In this document: positions 4,085 to 5,914 of the stretch, one piece after another | How positions within the stretch are numbered: position 1 is the first letter of the stretch | Layout: each line of letters starts with the position of its first letter | Assembly (NCBI GenBank): GCA_903859265.1 | Contig: CAIOLZ010000298.1 | Coordinates: 1 to 5,914, forward strand | DNA: 5,914 nucleotides | From: an uncultured beta proteobacterium | GTDB lineage: Bacteria > Pseudomonadota > Gammaproteobacteria > Burkholderiales > Burkholderiaceae_C | Reading direction: 5' to 3' | The notes under the pieces: model-generated | Seen by the model: the letters and a program-made list of their open reading frames with translations, nothing else | Databases searched by the model: none | Told to the model about the DNA's origin: nothing | Position numbers and translations under genes: made by a program

Positions 4085-5914
4085 ATGATTGCCCAAGAAT
4101 TGGAAGTTAGCCTGCACATGGCCTTTGTCGAGGCGCGTCAGCAACGCCACGAGTTCATCACTGTGGAGCACCTGCTGCTTGCATTGCTGGATAACCCGAG
4201 CGCGGCAGAGGTCCTGCGTGCCTGCTCGGCCAACATCGATGACCTGCGCAAATCGCTGTCCAACTTCATCAAAGACAACACTCCGCAAGTAGCCGGCACT
4301 GACGAAGTGGATACCCAACCCACCTTGGGTTTTCAGCGCGTTATCCAGCGCGCGATCATGCACGTGCAATCCACTGGTAGCGGCAAGAAAGAGGTTACCG
4401 GAGCCAATGTCCTGGTGGCCATTTTTGGTGAAAAAGACTCCCATGCCGTTTACTACCTGCACCAACAGGGTGTTACGCGTTTGGACGTCGTGAATTTCAT
4501 TGCGCATGGCATTAAAAAGAACGACCCGCCGGAGGCTCCCAAGTCCAGTGATGCGCCGTCCGAGTCTGATGAAGGCGGTTCTGAGAAGAATGAAAAAGCT
4601 TCCCCATTGGAGCAGTACACCGTCAATCTGAACCAGTTGGCCAAGGACGGAAAAATTGACCCGCTGATCGGCCGCGAGTATGAGGTTGAGCGCGTGATTC
4701 AGATCTTGTGCCGCCGCCGTAAAAACAATCCTTTGCTTGTTGGTGAGGCCGGCGTTGGAAAAACCGCGATTGCCGAAGGCTTGGCATGGCGCATTACGCA
4801 AAACGACGTGCCTGAAATTCTGGCGGACTCGGTGGTCTATTCGCTTGACATGGGTGCCTTGCTTGCCGGTACCAAATACCGCGGGGACTTTGAACAACGA
4901 CTCAAGGGCGTCCTGAAGTCGCTCAAAGACAAGCCCAATGCAGTTTTGTTCATTGATGAAATTCATACCCTGATTGGCGCCGGCGCCGCGTCCGGCGGAA
5001 CTTTGGACGCCTCCAACCTGCTTAAGCCCGGCCTGAGTTCAGGCCAACTCAAATGCATTGGTGCAACAACGTTCACCGAGTACCGCGGTATCTTCGAAAA
5101 AGACGCAGCCCTGTCGCGGCGCTTTCAGAAAGTCGATGTGGTTGAGCCCACGATCGATCAAACCGTGGAAATCCTTAAAGGTCTCAAATCGCGCTTTGAA
5201 GAGCATCACAATGTCAAGTATGCCGTGGCAGCACTGCAAGCTGCTGCAGAGCTCAGTGCGAAATACATCAACGACCGCCATTTGCCTGATAAAGCGATTG
5301 ACGTCATTGACGAAGCGGGCGCGGCGCAGCGTATTTTGCCGCCGAGCAAGCGCAAGAAAACCATTAGCAAGACCGAGGTGGAAGAAATCGTTGCCAAGAT
5401 TGCGCGCATTCCCCCGGCCAATGTTTCCAATGATGATCGGGGCAAGCTCAAGACATTGGAGCGCGATCTGAAGAACGTTGTTTTTGGCCAGGACAAGGCG
5501 CTCGACGTGCTCGCTTCAGCTGTGAAAATGGCGCGCTCGGGTCTGGGCAGAGGTGACAAGCCGATCGGCTCATTCCTGTTCAGCGGTCCGACCGGCGTCG
5601 GTAAAACCGAAGCTGCGAAGCAGCTGGCCTACATCATGGGTATTGACCTGATTCGCTTTGACATGAGCGAATACATGGAACGCCATGCGGTGAGCCGGCT
5701 TATCGGTGCGCCACCCGGCTACGTGGGCTTTGATCAAGGCGGCTTGCTGACAGAGGCGGTCACGAAGAAGCCGCACTGCGTGCTTTTGCTCGACGAAATT
5801 GAAAAGGCCCACCCGGATATTTTCAATGTGCTTTTGCAGGTCATGGACCATGGCACGCTGACCGATAACAACGGACGCAAAGCTGACTTCCGCAATGTCA
5901 TCATCATCATGACC
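4085..5914 (+). CDS. clpA: ATP-dependent Clp protease ATP-binding subunit ClpA (partial, 3' end outside window)
   Basis: ClpA is a hexameric AAA+ unfoldase that threads substrates into ClpP and is the partner of ClpS. The window holds 610 residues of an expected 760 or so, in frame to the last base. The ATG at 4085 has AGAAGGA 6 bases upstream. The Clp N-domain spans residues 1-145 (LEVSLHMAFVEARQQRHEFI opens it), followed by an acidic, Ser-rich linker at about 150-175. The first AAA+ module has Walker A GEAGVGKT (220-227, Lys226), Walker B FIDEIH with Asp291-Glu292, and arginine fingers Arg345-Arg346. The second module has Walker A GPTGVGKT (501-508, Lys507) and Walker B LLLDEIEKAH with Asp570-Glu571. 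Absence of a ClpB-type middle coiled coil separates it from ClpB and ClpC. The ClpP-binding IGL loop and sensor 2 lie beyond the window. Confidence 0.97.
   Translation, partial: MIAQELEVSLHMAFVEARQQRHEFITVEHLLLALLDNPSAAEVLRACSANIDDLRKSLSNFIKDNTPQVAGTDEVDTQPTLGFQRVIQRAIMHVQSTGSGKKEVTGANVLVAIFGEKDSHAVYYLHQQGVTRLDVVNFIAHGIKKNDPPEAPKSSDAPSESDEGGSEKNEKASPLEQYTVNLNQLAKDGKIDPLIGREYEVERVIQILCRRRKNNPLLVGEAGVGKTAIAEGLAWRITQNDVPEILADSVVYSLDMGALLAGTKYRGDFEQRLKGVLKSLKDKPNAVLFIDEIHTLIGAGAASGGTLDASNLLKPGLSSGQLKCIGATTFTEYRGIFEKDAALSRRFQKVDVVEPTIDQTVEILKGLKSRFEEHHNVKYAVAALQAAAELSAKYINDRHLPDKAIDVIDEAGAAQRILPPSKRKKTISKTEVEEIVAKIARIPPANVSNDDRGKLKTLERDLKNVVFGQDKALDVLASAVKMARSGLGRGDKPIGSFLFSGPTGVGKTEAAKQLAYIMGIDLIRFDMSEYMERHAVSRLIGAPPGYVGFDQGGLLTEAVTKKPHCVLLLDEIEKAHPDIFNVLLQVMDHGTLTDNNGRKADFRNVIIIMT

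Noticed and set aside
3983..4966. A 327-codon open frame on the minus strand opposite clpA
   Set aside because: It lies entirely antisense to a clearly conserved clpA and the end of clpS, has no recognisable domain, and is a typical shadow of a codon-biased gene.

Overview
The window looks like chromosome of a betaproteobacterium, most likely Burkholderiales and close to the Comamonadaceae (Rhodoferax/Polaromonas-like). This rests on the protein flavour of SodB, Icd and ClpS, the order sodB - DUF192 - icd - clpS - clpA, and a moderate GC content. The assignment comes from memory of family sequences, not from a search.

Layout. Positions 1-1030 hold four tightly packed small genes on the minus strand, read from 1030 towards 1: a 69-residue one-helix membrane protein, a 130-residue one-helix membrane protein, a 41-residue proline-rich peptide, and a two-helix holin-like protein that runs off the window at position 1. 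They look like a piece of a prophage or genomic island, possibly its lysis end. No integrase, endolysin or structural gene is visible to prove it. From 1066 onwards the window is housekeeping DNA: sodB (iron superoxide dismutase, plus strand), a symmetric terminator at 1681-1708, a secreted DUF192 protein (minus strand), then icd (NADP isocitrate dehydrogenase), clpS (N-degron adaptor) and clpA (AAA+ unfoldase, cut by the window end after 610 residues), all on the plus strand.

How the genes work together. ClpS and ClpA are direct partners: ClpS hands proteins with destabilising N-terminal residues to ClpA, which feeds them into ClpP. Icd is a TCA-cycle enzyme and SodB removes superoxide; they are neighbours by conserved gene order rather than by a shared pathway. 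DUF192 and icd are divergent and share a 118-base promoter region containing a 13-base palindrome.

Points of most interest: the phage-like cassette starts only 35 bases from the sodB start codon, so the sodB promoter must lie inside accessory DNA; the 41-residue proline-rich gene is short but has a strong ribosome binding site and an ATGA coupling to the next gene; Icd carries several substitutions in motifs that are normally almost invariant, while keeping the catalytic residues; and clpS has a -10-like element so close to its ATG that a leaderless transcript is plausible.
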